A program made the translations under genes and the position numbers. From positions 1-49,166 of the forward strand of contig JABXKD010000017.1 in NCBI GenBank assembly GCA_013375475.1: a stretch of 49,166 bases of DNA. Direction: 5' to 3'. The stretch's first letter is position 1. Every line of letters begins with the position of its first letter. The notes beneath the pieces were generated by a model. That model saw only the letters and a program-made list of their open reading frames with translations. It was not told the origin of the DNA and made no database searches. The stretch comes from Promethearchaeota archaeon. Its GTDB lineage: Archaea; Asgardarchaeota; Lokiarchaeia; Sigyniarchaeales; SOKP01. Positions 17,342 through 25,951 of the stretch are shown here, one piece after another.

Positions 17342-17522
17342 GTAAAAAACCTCATATTTTTTCTAAGTCAAAATAGCTGTAAAAATAGCATAAGAATTTA
17401 TAAAATAAAACAACTTGATTATAACTATTCATATAATTTAAGTGAAAATTTAAATAAATTTTAATTTATTAAAATCAAATTAATTAATTAATAACTTCTC
17501 TAGGTAGAAGAGGAAAAAGACT

Positions 17523-18098
17523 ATGATAAAAAAAACTTTTAAGGAAATATTGGGTATTGACGATGACGATTACAAGATAATTGAGATGCTCGAGAAGGAT
17601 GCAGATGTTACTCATTCCCAAATTGCACGAGAAATAGAGAAATCCCAGCCAGCAGTAGGGGCAAGAATCATTAAATTAGAGCGAAAAAATCTGTTGACTA
17701 AACAAGTAGGTTTTAATATCAAGAAAGTCGACATCAAAGTAGCTATAGTTTTCGTATCTACCAAGGATGTGGAAGTTGTAGTCAATAAAATAAAACAGTG
17801 CCCTTTTGTCAATCACGCGTTTAAGATCTCTGGTGAATTTAATTTATTATGCTTTATTGCAGCTTCCGATCTTCAAACCATTGAAAAATTAGTAGATTTA
17901 TGCTTTAGAAAAGATCCAAATGTTATTAATGTAAAAACTAACATTTTAATTGATTCAGTTCATGATTTTGTAGTTCCAATTGATTTTCAAATAGAGAAGT
18001 TTGACTATCATTCAAATGTATGCGGACCAAATTGTAATTTGAATGTAAATCTTCCAAAATACAAATTTGATACACCTGATATGGAAGACGAAAAATAG
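17523..18098 (+). CDS. Lrp/AsnC-family transcriptional regulator A
   Basis: A 191-residue regulator. Residues 12-60 are the winged-helix DNA-binding domain (DVTHSQIAREIEKSQPAVGA), and about 70-145 form the RAM-type effector and oligomerisation domain. Unlike most Lrp proteins of about 150 residues it has a C-terminal extension with CGPNC at 167-171, plus C93 and C110 within the RAM domain. It converges with a paralog (18104-18655) with matching cysteines; five bases separate the two stop codons. The effector is unknown; the cysteines suggest metal or redox sensing. The 5' flank is rich in TTAATTAA. Confidence 0.85.
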   Translation: MIKKTFKEILGIDDDDYKIIEMLEKDADVTHSQIAREIEKSQPAVGARIIKLERKNLLTKQVGFNIKKVDIKVAIVFVSTKDVEVVVNKIKQCPFVNHAFKISGEFNLLCFIAASDLQTIEKLVDLCFRKDPNVINVKTNILIDSVHDFVVPIDFQIEKFDYHSNVCGPNCNLNVNLPKYKFDTPDMEDEK

Positions 18099-18103
18099 AA
18101 AGT

Positions 18104-18655
18104 TTATTCTATATTATCTACTAATCCTTTTAATTGTGCCATCTTAAATTTACACTTCTCACCGCAACCCGATTCGAGCGTTGGGAGGTGTTCCTCGCTT
18201 TCGAAATCGACAGGCATTATGAAATCCTTAGCTATCTCTGTTACCATATTCATTGAGACAGATTGAACGCCAGGGTCGCTTCTGAAATGGTAATTTACAA
18301 TATTATCCAATTTATCGATTTTTGAGCTCGCAAGTAAAATACAGATGTTATGGGAACCACTTAATCGAAACGCGTTCAACATAAATGGGCAAAATCTTGC
18401 CATTTCAAGAATTTCATTTGGTCGTTTAGTATTCAATTCCACAGTGGCTAAAAATAAATCTACTTTTCTGAAATTTATCCCTGGCTGAAATTGGAGAATT
18501 CCTTCTTTTTCAAGCTTTTTTATTCTCATCCCAACAGTTGGTTGAGATCTATTAATTTTTAATGCAATTTCAGTGTGAGTTAAGTTTGGATCGTCTTGTA
18601 CTAATGTAATTATTCTGCGATCAATATCATCAAGTTTTAATTTCTCTGAAATCAT
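18104..18655 (-). CDS. Lrp/AsnC-family transcriptional regulator B
   Basis: A 183-residue paralog of the convergent regulator. The helix-turn-helix is NLTHTEIALKINRSQPTVGM at 24-43; the RAM domain follows. The same C-terminal extension carries CGEKC at 164-168, and C89 sits at the same position as C93 of regulator A, both in a C-P-F sequence. The two proteins could form homo- or hetero-oligomers. The pair is flanked by a ferredoxin gene and lies upstream of the thiol-redox island, which makes redox control of those genes a reasonable but unproven idea. Confidence 0.85.
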   Translation of the reverse strand: MISEKLKLDDIDRRIITLVQDDPNLTHTEIALKINRSQPTVGMRIKKLEKEGILQFQPGINFRKVDLFLATVELNTKRPNEILEMARFCPFMLNAFRLSGSHNICILLASSKIDKLDNIVNYHFRSDPGVQSVSMNMVTEIAKDFIMPVDFESEEHLPTLESGCGEKCKFKMAQLKGLVDNIE

Positions 18656-18821
18656 ATCTATTAACTCTTAATAATTTTAATTCTATATTTAGATAATAAT
18701 TTTACAAATTAAAAGTATACTTATATTTTATAAATTATATAAAAAACAACACTAACTAATTTAAAATACCAATAAAGAAGGAATTCGTTTTTATAATAAA
18801 CATAAAATTAATCTATTTAAC

Positions 18822-19055
18822 TCAATCAATGGTTATTGCTCTTAATTTACAAGCAGTAGTACAAATATGACATTTAATGCAGTGATCTTCTCGTTCTTCT
18901 ACAACGGTGCACACAGGTTCGGAGTCTTTATTTAAAACTTCGTATATTCCTCTAAAGCAAGCCTCTTCACACGAAAAAGCTTCGCATCTTTTACATTTGC
19001 TAACATCTATATTATGAAATTTATAACTCACAATGTTTTCGGGTGTATCACTCAT
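18822..19055 (-). CDS. Small ferredoxin with two [4Fe-4S] motifs
   Basis: A 77-residue iron-sulfur protein. The second motif is a regular CIKCHICTTAC followed by K where Pro is usual. The first is unusual: CKRCEAFSCEEAC, with a longer gap between the second and third Cys. It most likely carries two [4Fe-4S] clusters, or one normal and one modified, and serves as an electron carrier. It is a single gene, divergent from sfsA. The protein is similar in layout to the small electron-transfer subunits of anaerobic enzyme complexes. Confidence 0.8.
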   Translation of the reverse strand: MSDTPENIVSYKFHNIDVSKCKRCEAFSCEEACFRGIYEVLNKDSEPVCTVVEEREDHCIKCHICTTACKLRAITID

Positions 19056-19173
19056 TATTTTAGTTAAAACTGAAACTCCATTTATCTCTATAGTTTATAT
19101 TATATAATGAAATTTATTTAAATCAATTTAATATAACTTTAATTAAATTAATCCCGTTTTGAGTAGTTTTAGA

Positions 19174-19842
19174 ATGTATCACAGCAAAATAGCACTTTTT
19201 GAAATCCCAAACCTCAAAAAAGGAGTTTTTTTAACTCGTCCTAATCGATTTGTAAGTGAAATTAAGCACAAACAAGAAGTAAAATCTGCTCATATTCACG
19301 ATCCTGGAAGGTTAACGGAGTTATTGATTAAGGGAAGTGAAGTTTTATTCACGGATTCTCGCGGAAAACTTGATTATTATGTTAAAGCCGTTAAAAAAGG
19401 AGAAGAATGGATTATTATTGATACGGCAATTCATTCTAAAATCGCTTCAACAATTTTTCCGTACATTCCTGCAACTGCGAAGGCAAAAGAAATAAGAAAA
19501 GAAGTGAAGATTGGCAAAAGTCGGATAGATTTCGTATTAGACGGCGTACCATTAGAAGTAAAGGGAGTAACCCTTGTAAATGGAGATTTAGCATTATTTC
19601 CTGACGCACCTACTGAGCGTGGAACCCGACATGTACAAGAAATTATTGATAACAATGGAATGCTTTTGTTTTTAGTATTTCGTAAAGCTTCTAAATTTAA
19701 ACCTAATTTTGAAACTGATCCCAAATTTTCAATAAAATTATCTGAAGCAAGAAAGAAGAAAATAACAATAATTGTAGCACAAATCAATTTTGATGGTAAA
19801 ACGATTTATTTCAATGGAACTCTCCCATTAGCAGAGTTTTAA
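19174..19842 (+). CDS. sfsA: SfsA family protein (DNA/RNA nuclease)
   Basis: About 222 residues. Typical SfsA blocks: LTRPNRFVSEI, AHIHDPGRLTELL (conserved H-x-x-x-x-G-R), then the PD-(D/E)xK-type centre RIDFVLDGVPLEVKGVTLV, followed by FPDAPTERGTRHVQEI. The name (sugar fermentation stimulation) is historical; homologues bind and cleave nucleic acid. Upstream in frame there is a TTG at 19159; the ATG at 19174 gives a length close to the family norm and I prefer it. The gene stands alone between divergent and convergent neighbours. Confidence 0.88.
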   Translation: MYHSKIALFEIPNLKKGVFLTRPNRFVSEIKHKQEVKSAHIHDPGRLTELLIKGSEVLFTDSRGKLDYYVKAVKKGEEWIIIDTAIHSKIASTIFPYIPATAKAKEIRKEVKIGKSRIDFVLDGVPLEVKGVTLVNGDLALFPDAPTERGTRHVQEIIDNNGMLLFLVFRKASKFKPNFETDPKFSIKLSEARKKKITIIVAQINFDGKTIYFNGTLPLAEF

Positions 19843-19872
19843 GGAAACGTGATTTTTAATGGATTAAGAAGT

Positions 19873-20175
19873 TCAATTACTCTTTTTCTTTTTCTTTTTT
19901 CGTTTCTTACCACGTACTTCAGGTTCTGGAGTGATATCTACATCAACTTCAGCGATAATAAAAGCTAGCAGTATAGGTCCAGCGCTGGAATATCGAGGAT
20001 CGGAAATGGCACTAAATTTTATATCTTTTACCTCGCAATTTTTGTCGCTTTGTCGTAAAATCTTCAGGTTTTTGTTAACTTTACGGGTAAATTCTGAAGG
20101 ATCTTCGTATGTCCCTCCGACCGCAAAGACTTGGTCCATTCTTACTATTTGAGGAATTGGTTTTTCTTCTTCCAT
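19873..20175 (-). CDS. Hypothetical protein with poly-lysine tail
   Basis: A 100-residue protein. Residues about 12-80 give two or three strands and a helix (a VFAVGGTYEDPSEFTRKVNK segment, then EVKDIKFSAISDPRYSSAGP). The helix-strand part recalls the small Cse60-like fold, a weak resemblance only. The last 15 residues are nearly all Lys and Arg, which would bind nucleic acid or an acidic partner. It is near thioredoxin reductase but separated by about 80 bases on its upstream side. Function unknown. Confidence 0.55.
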   Translation of the reverse strand: MEEEKPIPQIVRMDQVFAVGGTYEDPSEFTRKVNKNLKILRQSDKNCEVKDIKFSAISDPRYSSAGPILLAFIIAEVDVDITPEPEVRGKKRKKKKKKSN

Positions 20176-20253
20176 ATTATTTTCCCAATTATTTGTTTTT
20201 TTTAATAAAAATTAAATTTCTTTGTTTTAAAAATTTAGTAGAATCTGAATGAT

Positions 20254-21198
20254 CTAATATTCAATATTCATCTTTTTAACATAATCGAAGGCGGAATAAG
20301 CTGCAATTACCCCTTCTGCTACCCCAGTTATAGCCTGTTTAAATGGTGCGTCCGCAACGTCGCCAGCAGCGAATACTCCAGGTACGTTTGTTTCTGACGT
20401 TCTATTAATAATAATTTCATCTTTATTATTTGTTTTTATACCTATGTGTTTTGCTAGATCTGAGTTAGGATTAGACCCTACTTCAATAAAAACACCATCT
20501 ATTTCAAATTCTGTGCCATTATCGAAAATGACTGCCCTAACATTATTATCCCCTTTAATCTCTACGATATTGGTTCTATAAATGATCTCAATTTTTTGAT
20601 TTGCCTTTACTCTTTTTTTATTTATAGGTTCGGCACGTATTTCTTCTCCTCGATATATGATATACACTTTTTTTACATTTTGAGATAAAAATAACGCTTC
20701 CTTTGCAGCAGAATCACTTCCACCAATCACACATACGGTTTTATCTTTATAAAATGGGCCGTCACATGTAGCGCAATAGGAAACGCCTTTTCCAGCAAAT
20801 TCCTCTTCACCGGTGACGCCTAACTTCTTCCTCTCCGATCCTGTAGCTATAACTACACTTTTTGCTTTAAACTTTTGAAAAAACGAGTGAAGAATGAAGT
20901 AATCACTAGTTTTCTCTATACTTCGAATTTCGTCCGTTATGTAAGGAATGTGCAAGGAATTCATGTGATCCTTAAACATTTCCATCAAACCTTGACCGCT
21001 TGTAGAGGTAATTCCGGGATAATTTTCTACAAGATGAGTTGTTGCGATTAAACCTCCAAAAATTTTACCTATGACTAATACATCTAATGCAAATCGAGCA
21101 GCATAGATTGCACAACCTATTGCAGTTGGACCACCGCCCAAAACAATAAGATCGTAGGTCTTTTCTGGATCAATATCTTCCATTTCTATATTATACAT
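20254..21198 (-). CDS. trxB: Thioredoxin reductase-like flavoprotein
   Basis: A flavoprotein of about 314 residues that passes electrons from NAD(P)H through FAD to a Cys pair, and then to thioredoxin-like or PDO proteins. It has the FAD motif VLGGGPTAIGCAIYAAR, the redox centre CATC within GVSYCATCDGPFY, the NAD(P) motif VIGGSDSAAKEA and the closing FAD motif GVFAAGDVAD. NAD(P) selectivity: the loop after the second motif has IYRGEEIRAEP, without the full HRR-x-x-x-R pattern of strict NADPH enzymes. A GGAGG at 21207-21211 lies 8 bases before the ATG at 21198, which therefore is the likely start; an ATG at 21213 would add five residues. It heads toward the three PDO genes, its probable substrates. 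Confidence 0.92.
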   Translation of the reverse strand: MYNIEMEDIDPEKTYDLIVLGGGPTAIGCAIYAARFALDVLVIGKIFGGLIATTHLVENYPGITSTSGQGLMEMFKDHMNSLHIPYITDEIRSIEKTSDYFILHSFFQKFKAKSVVIATGSERKKLGVTGEEEFAGKGVSYCATCDGPFYKDKTVCVIGGSDSAAKEALFLSQNVKKVYIIYRGEEIRAEPINKKRVKANQKIEIIYRTNIVEIKGDNNVRAVIFDNGTEFEIDGVFIEVGSNPNSDLAKHIGIKTNNKDEIIINRTSETNVPGVFAAGDVADAPFKQAITGVAEGVIAAYSAFDYVKKMNIEY

Positions 21199-21245
21199 CC
21201 GTAAATCCTCCATTCATGCATTATTTAATAACTTTTATTTTCTTT

Positions 21246-21899
21246 TCATTTAGTCTTATTAATGAGTTCATATAGAAGCTCTTCAGCAGTAATATCTCCT
21301 ATTAGCTGCTTATCTTCATTAATTATTAATGTTGGAACAGTCGTAACATTATATTTTTCACTAATATCCGGATGAGCCATAATGTCAATTACATCTATCT
21401 GCAATTTTCCCTCTGATGCCAACGCGAACTGACTGCAAATCGATATAATTGTAGAACAATAAGCACAATAATCAGTAATTAATACTTTTATAACATTAGG
21501 GCTAATTTTATTCAGATTCTCATTTATAACATTCTTATAATAATTAGAAGATCCAGTAAGCACCATTAGTGCCTGTACAAATGGTTGAATTTTTGCTGCT
21601 GTAGGAACAGCTAAATAACGAATAATCACTTGATCTAAATCGTTAGTCATTAAAATTACAGGTACGTCTTGAATGTCATATTTTTTAATAAGAGTTGGTT
21701 TTGTTTCATACCTATGTTCTTCAATTTTAAGTAGCCCGTTAGAGGCTTTCTGATAGATATCCAAAACATCCAACATTTTTACTGATTCTTGGAGATTTTT
21801 CGATGATGTAAAGATCTTTAAAGTTACTGGCTTATTTAACTTTCCAATCTCCTCTTGAATCATTTTTTTATAAACATATGATATCGGCAATCTTTTCAA
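21246..21899 (-). CDS. Protein disulfide oxidoreductase paralog 1 (one CxxC lost)
   Basis: A 217-residue PDO: two thioredoxin folds in tandem. The C-terminal unit has CAYC at residues 145-148 and a cis-Pro after TVPT. The N-terminal unit has the fold but no CxxC; where its paralogs have C-x-x-C this protein reads SVKMLDVLDIY. So only one active site remains. It is the last of three tandem genes and lies immediately before trxB in the same orientation. The first codon is TTG; an ATG at 21863 is an alternative. Probable role: disulfide shuffling in the cytoplasm with TrxB. It may be specialised for binding rather than two-site catalysis. Confidence 0.85.
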   Translation of the reverse strand: MKRLPISYVYKKMIQEEIGKLNKPVTLKIFTSSKNLQESVKMLDVLDIYQKASNGLLKIEEHRYETKPTLIKKYDIQDVPVILMTNDLDQVIIRYLAVPTAAKIQPFVQALMVLTGSSNYYKNVINENLNKISPNVIKVLITDYCAYCSTIISICSQFALASEGKLQIDVIDIMAHPDISEKYNVTTVPTLIINEDKQLIGDITAEELLYELINKTK

Positions 21900-22026
21900 C
21901 TCTTCAATAGACTATCTAAAAGCTTAATAATTTCTTACTCAGTATAAAAATAAAAAATATAAAAATTCTTCCTTACAGTTTTTATGACTAGTTTTTTAGA
22001 GCTGATTTCTAAATATTTAATTTAAA

Positions 22027-22710
22027 TTAGTACTGAACTCTAATGTTCCCCCCAATGAGCGATCTTAATATTTCATTTGCTCCAACCATCCCAACGAGCG
22101 TTTTTGAATCGTTTATAACAGTATAAGGCACCCCTGCAGCGTCATAATACTGACCTATGTCGGGATTCGCACTAATATCAATGATTACGGTTCTAATCTT
22201 CCCTTCAGAAGCAAGGGCAAATTGGTTTACTGTAGATACAACACTAGGACAGTATGGACACGTTTCTGTTATCATTACTTTGATAGTTGATGGTTCAATT
22301 CGATCGAGGTTTTGTTTTATTGTGGCTTCGTAATAATTCGGTGCTCCTGCAAATGTGAATAATGATTGGACAAATGGTTGGATTTCACCTCCTCGTGGAG
22401 CTGCTAAATAACGAATTAATTCTCTACCATCGTTATTAACAAATAAGATTGTTGGTACCCTCTGAATATCATAGCGTTTAGCGAACTCAGGATTATTGTC
22501 TATTGAGAGCTCTTCTATCGTCAATAACCCATGTGAATTTTCTTCATAAATTCTAAGGAGAGACATAAATTGGCCGCAATCCATACAAGCTTTAATTTTA
22601 CTCCCATCTACTTCCGTTCTTTGGGACGTAAAAACCTTTAATCTCACGGGTTTATTGAGTTTTGCCATCTCTCTTTTAATAATTTCCCTATATTTATTAT
22701 CTTCAGACAA
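22027..22710 (-). CDS. Protein disulfide oxidoreductase paralog 2
   Basis: A 227-residue PDO with two thioredoxin-fold units, each with its own redox pair: CMDC at residues 42-45 and CPYC at 151-154, and cis-Pro signals RVPT and GVPY. PDOs are the main thiol-disulfide enzymes of many archaea and accept electrons from thioredoxin reductase. Translation starts at TTG, supported by GAGGTG (plus-strand 718-723 of this kilobase) 7 bases upstream. It lies between paralogs 1 and 3, and is about as similar to each by eye. This copy looks fully competent. Confidence 0.9.
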   Translation of the reverse strand: MSEDNKYREIIKREMAKLNKPVRLKVFTSQRTEVDGSKIKACMDCGQFMSLLRIYEENSHGLLTIEELSIDNNPEFAKRYDIQRVPTILFVNNDGRELIRYLAAPRGGEIQPFVQSLFTFAGAPNYYEATIKQNLDRIEPSTIKVMITETCPYCPSVVSTVNQFALASEGKIRTVIIDISANPDIGQYYDAAGVPYTVINDSKTLVGMVGANEILRSLIGGNIRVQY

Positions 22711-22735
22711 TCAAAAACACCTCATAACGTGTAGA

Positions 22736-23431
22736 TTAAGCATACATTCCTCCAAAATCTCTTTGACCTTTTGTTAATTTATCTAACAAATCTTGTGGAG
22801 TAAACATTCCAACTATTCTTTCGCTCTCGTTTACAACAGTTAGTGGAACTCCTTGAACTTCATACTTTCTTGCGATGTCAGGATTTAAGCTAACATCAAT
22901 AACTTCTGCCGTTATTTTACCCTTAGATACTATTGCGAACAAAGTTAAAACTGGAACGGTCGCTGGACAATACGGGCAGGTTGGAGTTATGAATATCTTC
23001 ATCTCTGATTTATCGATCTTCTTTAAGTGAGTTAAAATTTGATCTGTATAACTAGGTCTAATACCAGAGAAATGTTGTATACTGCTTAAAAAAGGGTCAA
23101 ATTCAGATCCTGTAGGGTAAGCTGAATATCGGATGATTTCCTTCCCTTTGTCATTGATGAATAATATAGCTGGGATTCGAGTCACGTTATATTTTATTGC
23201 TTCTTCTGGACTTTCTTCGATAGATATCTCTTCGGCACTAAACTTTCCGTTTGATAATTCTTCAAGCGAATTCAACAAATTATACGTGCCCTCACAAGCA
23301 ATGCAAGTCCTTTTTTTCGAACCGTCATCCAAGGTTTTAAAATCGGTAAATAGCTTCAACACTACTTTAGCTTTTAATTTTGCCAGTTCTCTCTTAATTT
23401 TATCAATATCCTTTTTAGGAAAAATCATCAA
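22736..23431 (-). CDS. Protein disulfide oxidoreductase paralog 3
   Basis: A 231-residue PDO and the first gene of the tandem. The N-unit has CIAC at residues 43-46, the C-unit CPYC at 152-155; cis-Pro is seen in RIPA and GVPL. It has a GGTGATTT purine signal shortly before the ATG. It lies 25 bases from paralog 2, so the two are probably co-transcribed. The tail has an extra 10 residues (GQRDFGGMYA). It should be an active cytoplasmic dithiol-disulfide exchanger. Confidence 0.9.
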   Translation of the reverse strand: MMIFPKKDIDKIKRELAKLKAKVVLKLFTDFKTLDDGSKKRTCIACEGTYNLLNSLEELSNGKFSAEEISIEESPEEAIKYNVTRIPAILFINDKGKEIIRYSAYPTGSEFDPFLSSIQHFSGIRPSYTDQILTHLKKIDKSEMKIFITPTCPYCPATVPVLTLFAIVSKGKITAEVIDVSLNPDIARKYEVQGVPLTVVNESERIVGMFTPQDLLDKLTKGQRDFGGMYA

Positions 23432-23577
23432 ATCAAATCACCAATTAAATTTCTTTCTATTATGAATACTTCAATATACTCTTAAAATTTTTATTCGTTT
23501 AAATTATAAAAAACTTCATAGATAATCGATTTTAGGATTAAGTTTTTTAGATAATAAATTTAGAAAAATAAAGTATC

Positions 23578-24576
23578 CTATTCTATTAATAATTCTCCCA
23601 TGTCAACGAGTTTGTGTTTAGATCTTTGCTTTTTTCCAAAGAATTTTAATATCCAATACGCATCAGGGCAATATGTGGTAATATAACTTTTGCTATCCGC
23701 AGTTTCTGAATTAATATCTTCATTATCCTTAAATTCTTTCATTCTCTTAATTGCTATCATTTCAGAGATATCTGTTCTTAATTGATGCCCAACGCCTCCT
23801 CCACAACAGTTATGTGGGATAGGCAAAACATTATATCCACTATCTTCGTATATCTGTTTTAACTCCTCTTCTATACCCAGAAATTCTATATATTTTAAAG
23901 GGCAAGCGTGTTGAATAATTAGATTCCCTTTATTTTTTCTCACTCGTGGTGTTAAATATTCTGTAAAATATTCTATCTTAATACCTAACTCTTGATAGTG
24001 CTTTTTAAATACCATATAGCAACTCGGGCACACTGTTATGATTTTTTCAAATCCCATTTCGATAAAAAGCGTTTTATTTCTCTCTATTAGAATATTATAA
24101 GTATTAAGCTCTCCAGTACATAGAATTGGGTAACCACAGCATATTTCTTTTTCTAAAACATTAAAATCTACATTTTTACTTAACAAATACTTAGCTATGT
24201 TTTCACCATATTTCGGAGTTTTAACGGTAGTAAAACAACCAAAGTATAACAGAGTTTTACTTTTTAGATTTATACCATCGATAGCTTTAATGCGACTCTT
24301 ATTTAATTTAAATGGAGTTCCATATTTTTTAAGAACTTCAATTTGTTCCTTTAAACCTTCAATCTTATTTCCATCTTTTAGAAATTTTTGTTTTAACAGA
24401 AAACGCTCGTAATGCGTACCGCAAGCTCCACAATGAACGCAATTGTATAGCCTTAGATAGTCTCCTTGATTGAACTTATAATTTTCTTTAGTTTCTAATA
24501 ATTTTATCACTTCTTCATTTTCGATGAAGTGATCTGGGTCGACATCTCGGCAAGAACATTTATATTCTCTTTTCAT
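23578..24576 (-). CDS. CCG-domain iron-sulfur protein (HdrD/GlpC-like), copy A
   Basis: A 332-residue protein with an N-terminal CVHCGAC (only three Cys of a [4Fe-4S] motif, no C-P) and two CCG domains. CCG domain 1 is complete (GCFTT..., ICCGYP, CPSC), the kind that binds a noncubane [4Fe-4S] cluster in HdrB. CCG domain 2 has CPLK and NCCGGG, but its last pair is CPDA, so one Cys is lost. A further N-terminal CSC near residue 8 may supply a missing ligand. HdrD-like proteins reduce disulfides or pass electrons between membrane or ferredoxin donors and thiols. It sits between the PDO genes and its own paralog, 9 bases from the latter. Confidence 0.85.
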   Translation of the reverse strand: MKREYKCSCRDVDPDHFIENEEVIKLLETKENYKFNQGDYLRLYNCVHCGACGTHYERFLLKQKFLKDGNKIEGLKEQIEVLKKYGTPFKLNKSRIKAIDGINLKSKTLLYFGCFTTVKTPKYGENIAKYLLSKNVDFNVLEKEICCGYPILCTGELNTYNILIERNKTLFIEMGFEKIITVCPSCYMVFKKHYQELGIKIEYFTEYLTPRVRKNKGNLIIQHACPLKYIEFLGIEEELKQIYEDSGYNVLPIPHNCCGGGVGHQLRTDISEMIAIKRMKEFKDNEDINSETADSKSYITTYCPDAYWILKFFGKKQRSKHKLVDMGELLIE

Positions 24577-24585
24577 ATCACATGC

Positions 24586-25569
24586 CTATAGTAGTAATTC
24601 AAATAGATCTTTAGCTTTTGGACTTATTTTGCATAATTTGCTATACCTTGCTAAAATCCACCAACAACTCGGACAGTATGTTGTCGAAAAATCCCCTCCA
24701 GCTGTACCGAAATCGCTCATTCTTTTATTTGCAACTTTATCAATAACATCAGTTCGATGCATATAACCAAGACCACCACCGCAACACCAATGAGGTATAT
24801 CTAATACTTCATAGCCACTTTTTTCTAAAACATTATTTACTAGTTTATCAACCCCCTTCTTGTCGCGGTTCATCAGTTGGCAAAGATGTTGCACTCCTAT
24901 CTTTCCCGATTTTTTAACATCAGAGGGCTTCAAATAATCAGATATGTATTTAAATTCGGTATTCGAATCCATTGAAGGTTTATAATATTTATTAAAAAGA
25001 AAATAGCACGCAGGGCATAGACAGATTACTTTCTTGAATTCTTTGAAAATTTCGATGTTTTCCTTTTTACAAATTTCAAATTCGTTTTTACAACCTGAAG
25101 CGAACCAAGGCCATCCACAACATATTTCCTTATCTAAGATTGTAAAATCCACTTTATGGTTAAGTAAATATTCAAGTGCATGCTCTGTATATCTTGGAAT
25201 CCTAATTGTCGAAAGACAGCCCATATAAAAAAGGGTATCAGATTCGGTAGGAATTCCTTCAGGTCTTCTAATTCGCATCTTATTAGATGGATAGGGCGTT
25301 CGATATTTATTGAAACACTCTATCATCTCATCAAGCCCATCAACTGTATTCCCTTCCTCGAGATATTTTTGTTTTAAGAGTAAACGCTCTTCTTCTGTTT
25401 CACATTCACCGCAATGAACGCAATTGTAAAGTTTGTAATAATCATTTTGCACAAACTTAACATTATCTCCACTTTTGATTAAATTTCTTACTTCTTCATC
25501 GCTCAAATAATTATCAGGGTCAACTTCTTCGGTAGGATAATTTTTTCTACCTTTAAATCTCTCTTTCAT
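24586..25569 (-). CDS. CCG-domain iron-sulfur protein (HdrD/GlpC-like), copy B
   Basis: About 327 residues and a clear paralog of copy A. It has CVHCGEC (again three Cys and no C-P), then two CCG domains: MGCLST, ICCGWP, CPAC and then HLCQ, HWCCGGG, CPSC, both complete. A likely start is the ATG at 25569, preceded by AGGTGG; the in-frame GTG at 25578 is the alternative. It probably forms a two-gene unit with copy A. Compared with typical HdrD or GlpC it lacks one of the two N-terminal ferredoxin motifs. Substrate unknown; the neighbourhood suggests thiol-disulfide chemistry. Confidence 0.85.
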   Translation of the reverse strand: MKERFKGRKNYPTEEVDPDNYLSDEEVRNLIKSGDNVKFVQNDYYKLYNCVHCGECETEEERLLLKQKYLEEGNTVDGLDEMIECFNKYRTPYPSNKMRIRRPEGIPTESDTLFYMGCLSTIRIPRYTEHALEYLLNHKVDFTILDKEICCGWPWFASGCKNEFEICKKENIEIFKEFKKVICLCPACYFLFNKYYKPSMDSNTEFKYISDYLKPSDVKKSGKIGVQHLCQLMNRDKKGVDKLVNNVLEKSGYEVLDIPHWCCGGGLGYMHRTDVIDKVANKRMSDFGTAGGDFSTTYCPSCWWILARYSKLCKISPKAKDLFELLL

Positions 25570-25795
25570 TGTATCCACCTAAAGTTTGAAATTGAAAATC
25601 TTTATTAAAAATTTGGGTTTCGGTTTAAAAGCATTATAAGGGAAATTATACTTAGTTCAAATTTAAAGGATTTGTTAATTTAAGCTTTCTGAATTTAACG
25701 AAATTGGAGCCTTAACTAAACTAACTTTAATCGACTAACTTTTTATTTTTTTATAAATATAAGAAAAAAAGTAATTAGAAACTCCTAATATTAAT

Positions 25796-25951
25796 TTATT
25801 CTTTTTTTAACTTCACTCCCGTCCTCTGGAGTCCTACTTCTTTGTTTTCAGGTATGGGAGTACCGCAATTGTCTTTCTTTGCCTCATTCGCTTTAAAGGC
25901 TTTTTCTAATTCTGCCTCTAATTCTTCATCTGTGAGTTCTTTATTTGGCAT
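25796..25951 (-). CDS. Small protein (51 residues), hypothetical
   Basis: ATG to TAA on the minus strand. The first 25 residues (PNKELTDEELEAELEKAFKA) form a charged amphipathic helix; the rest has one Cys (DNCGTPIP) and a basic end. No family is recognised. It is placed between the CCG genes and the FTR-glutaredoxin pair, in the same orientation. It fills part of the 25570-26073 gap; the remaining sequence there holds nothing I can identify. Confidence 0.5.
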   Translation of the reverse strand: MPNKELTDEELEAELEKAFKANEAKKDNCGTPIPENKEVGLQRTGVKLKKE

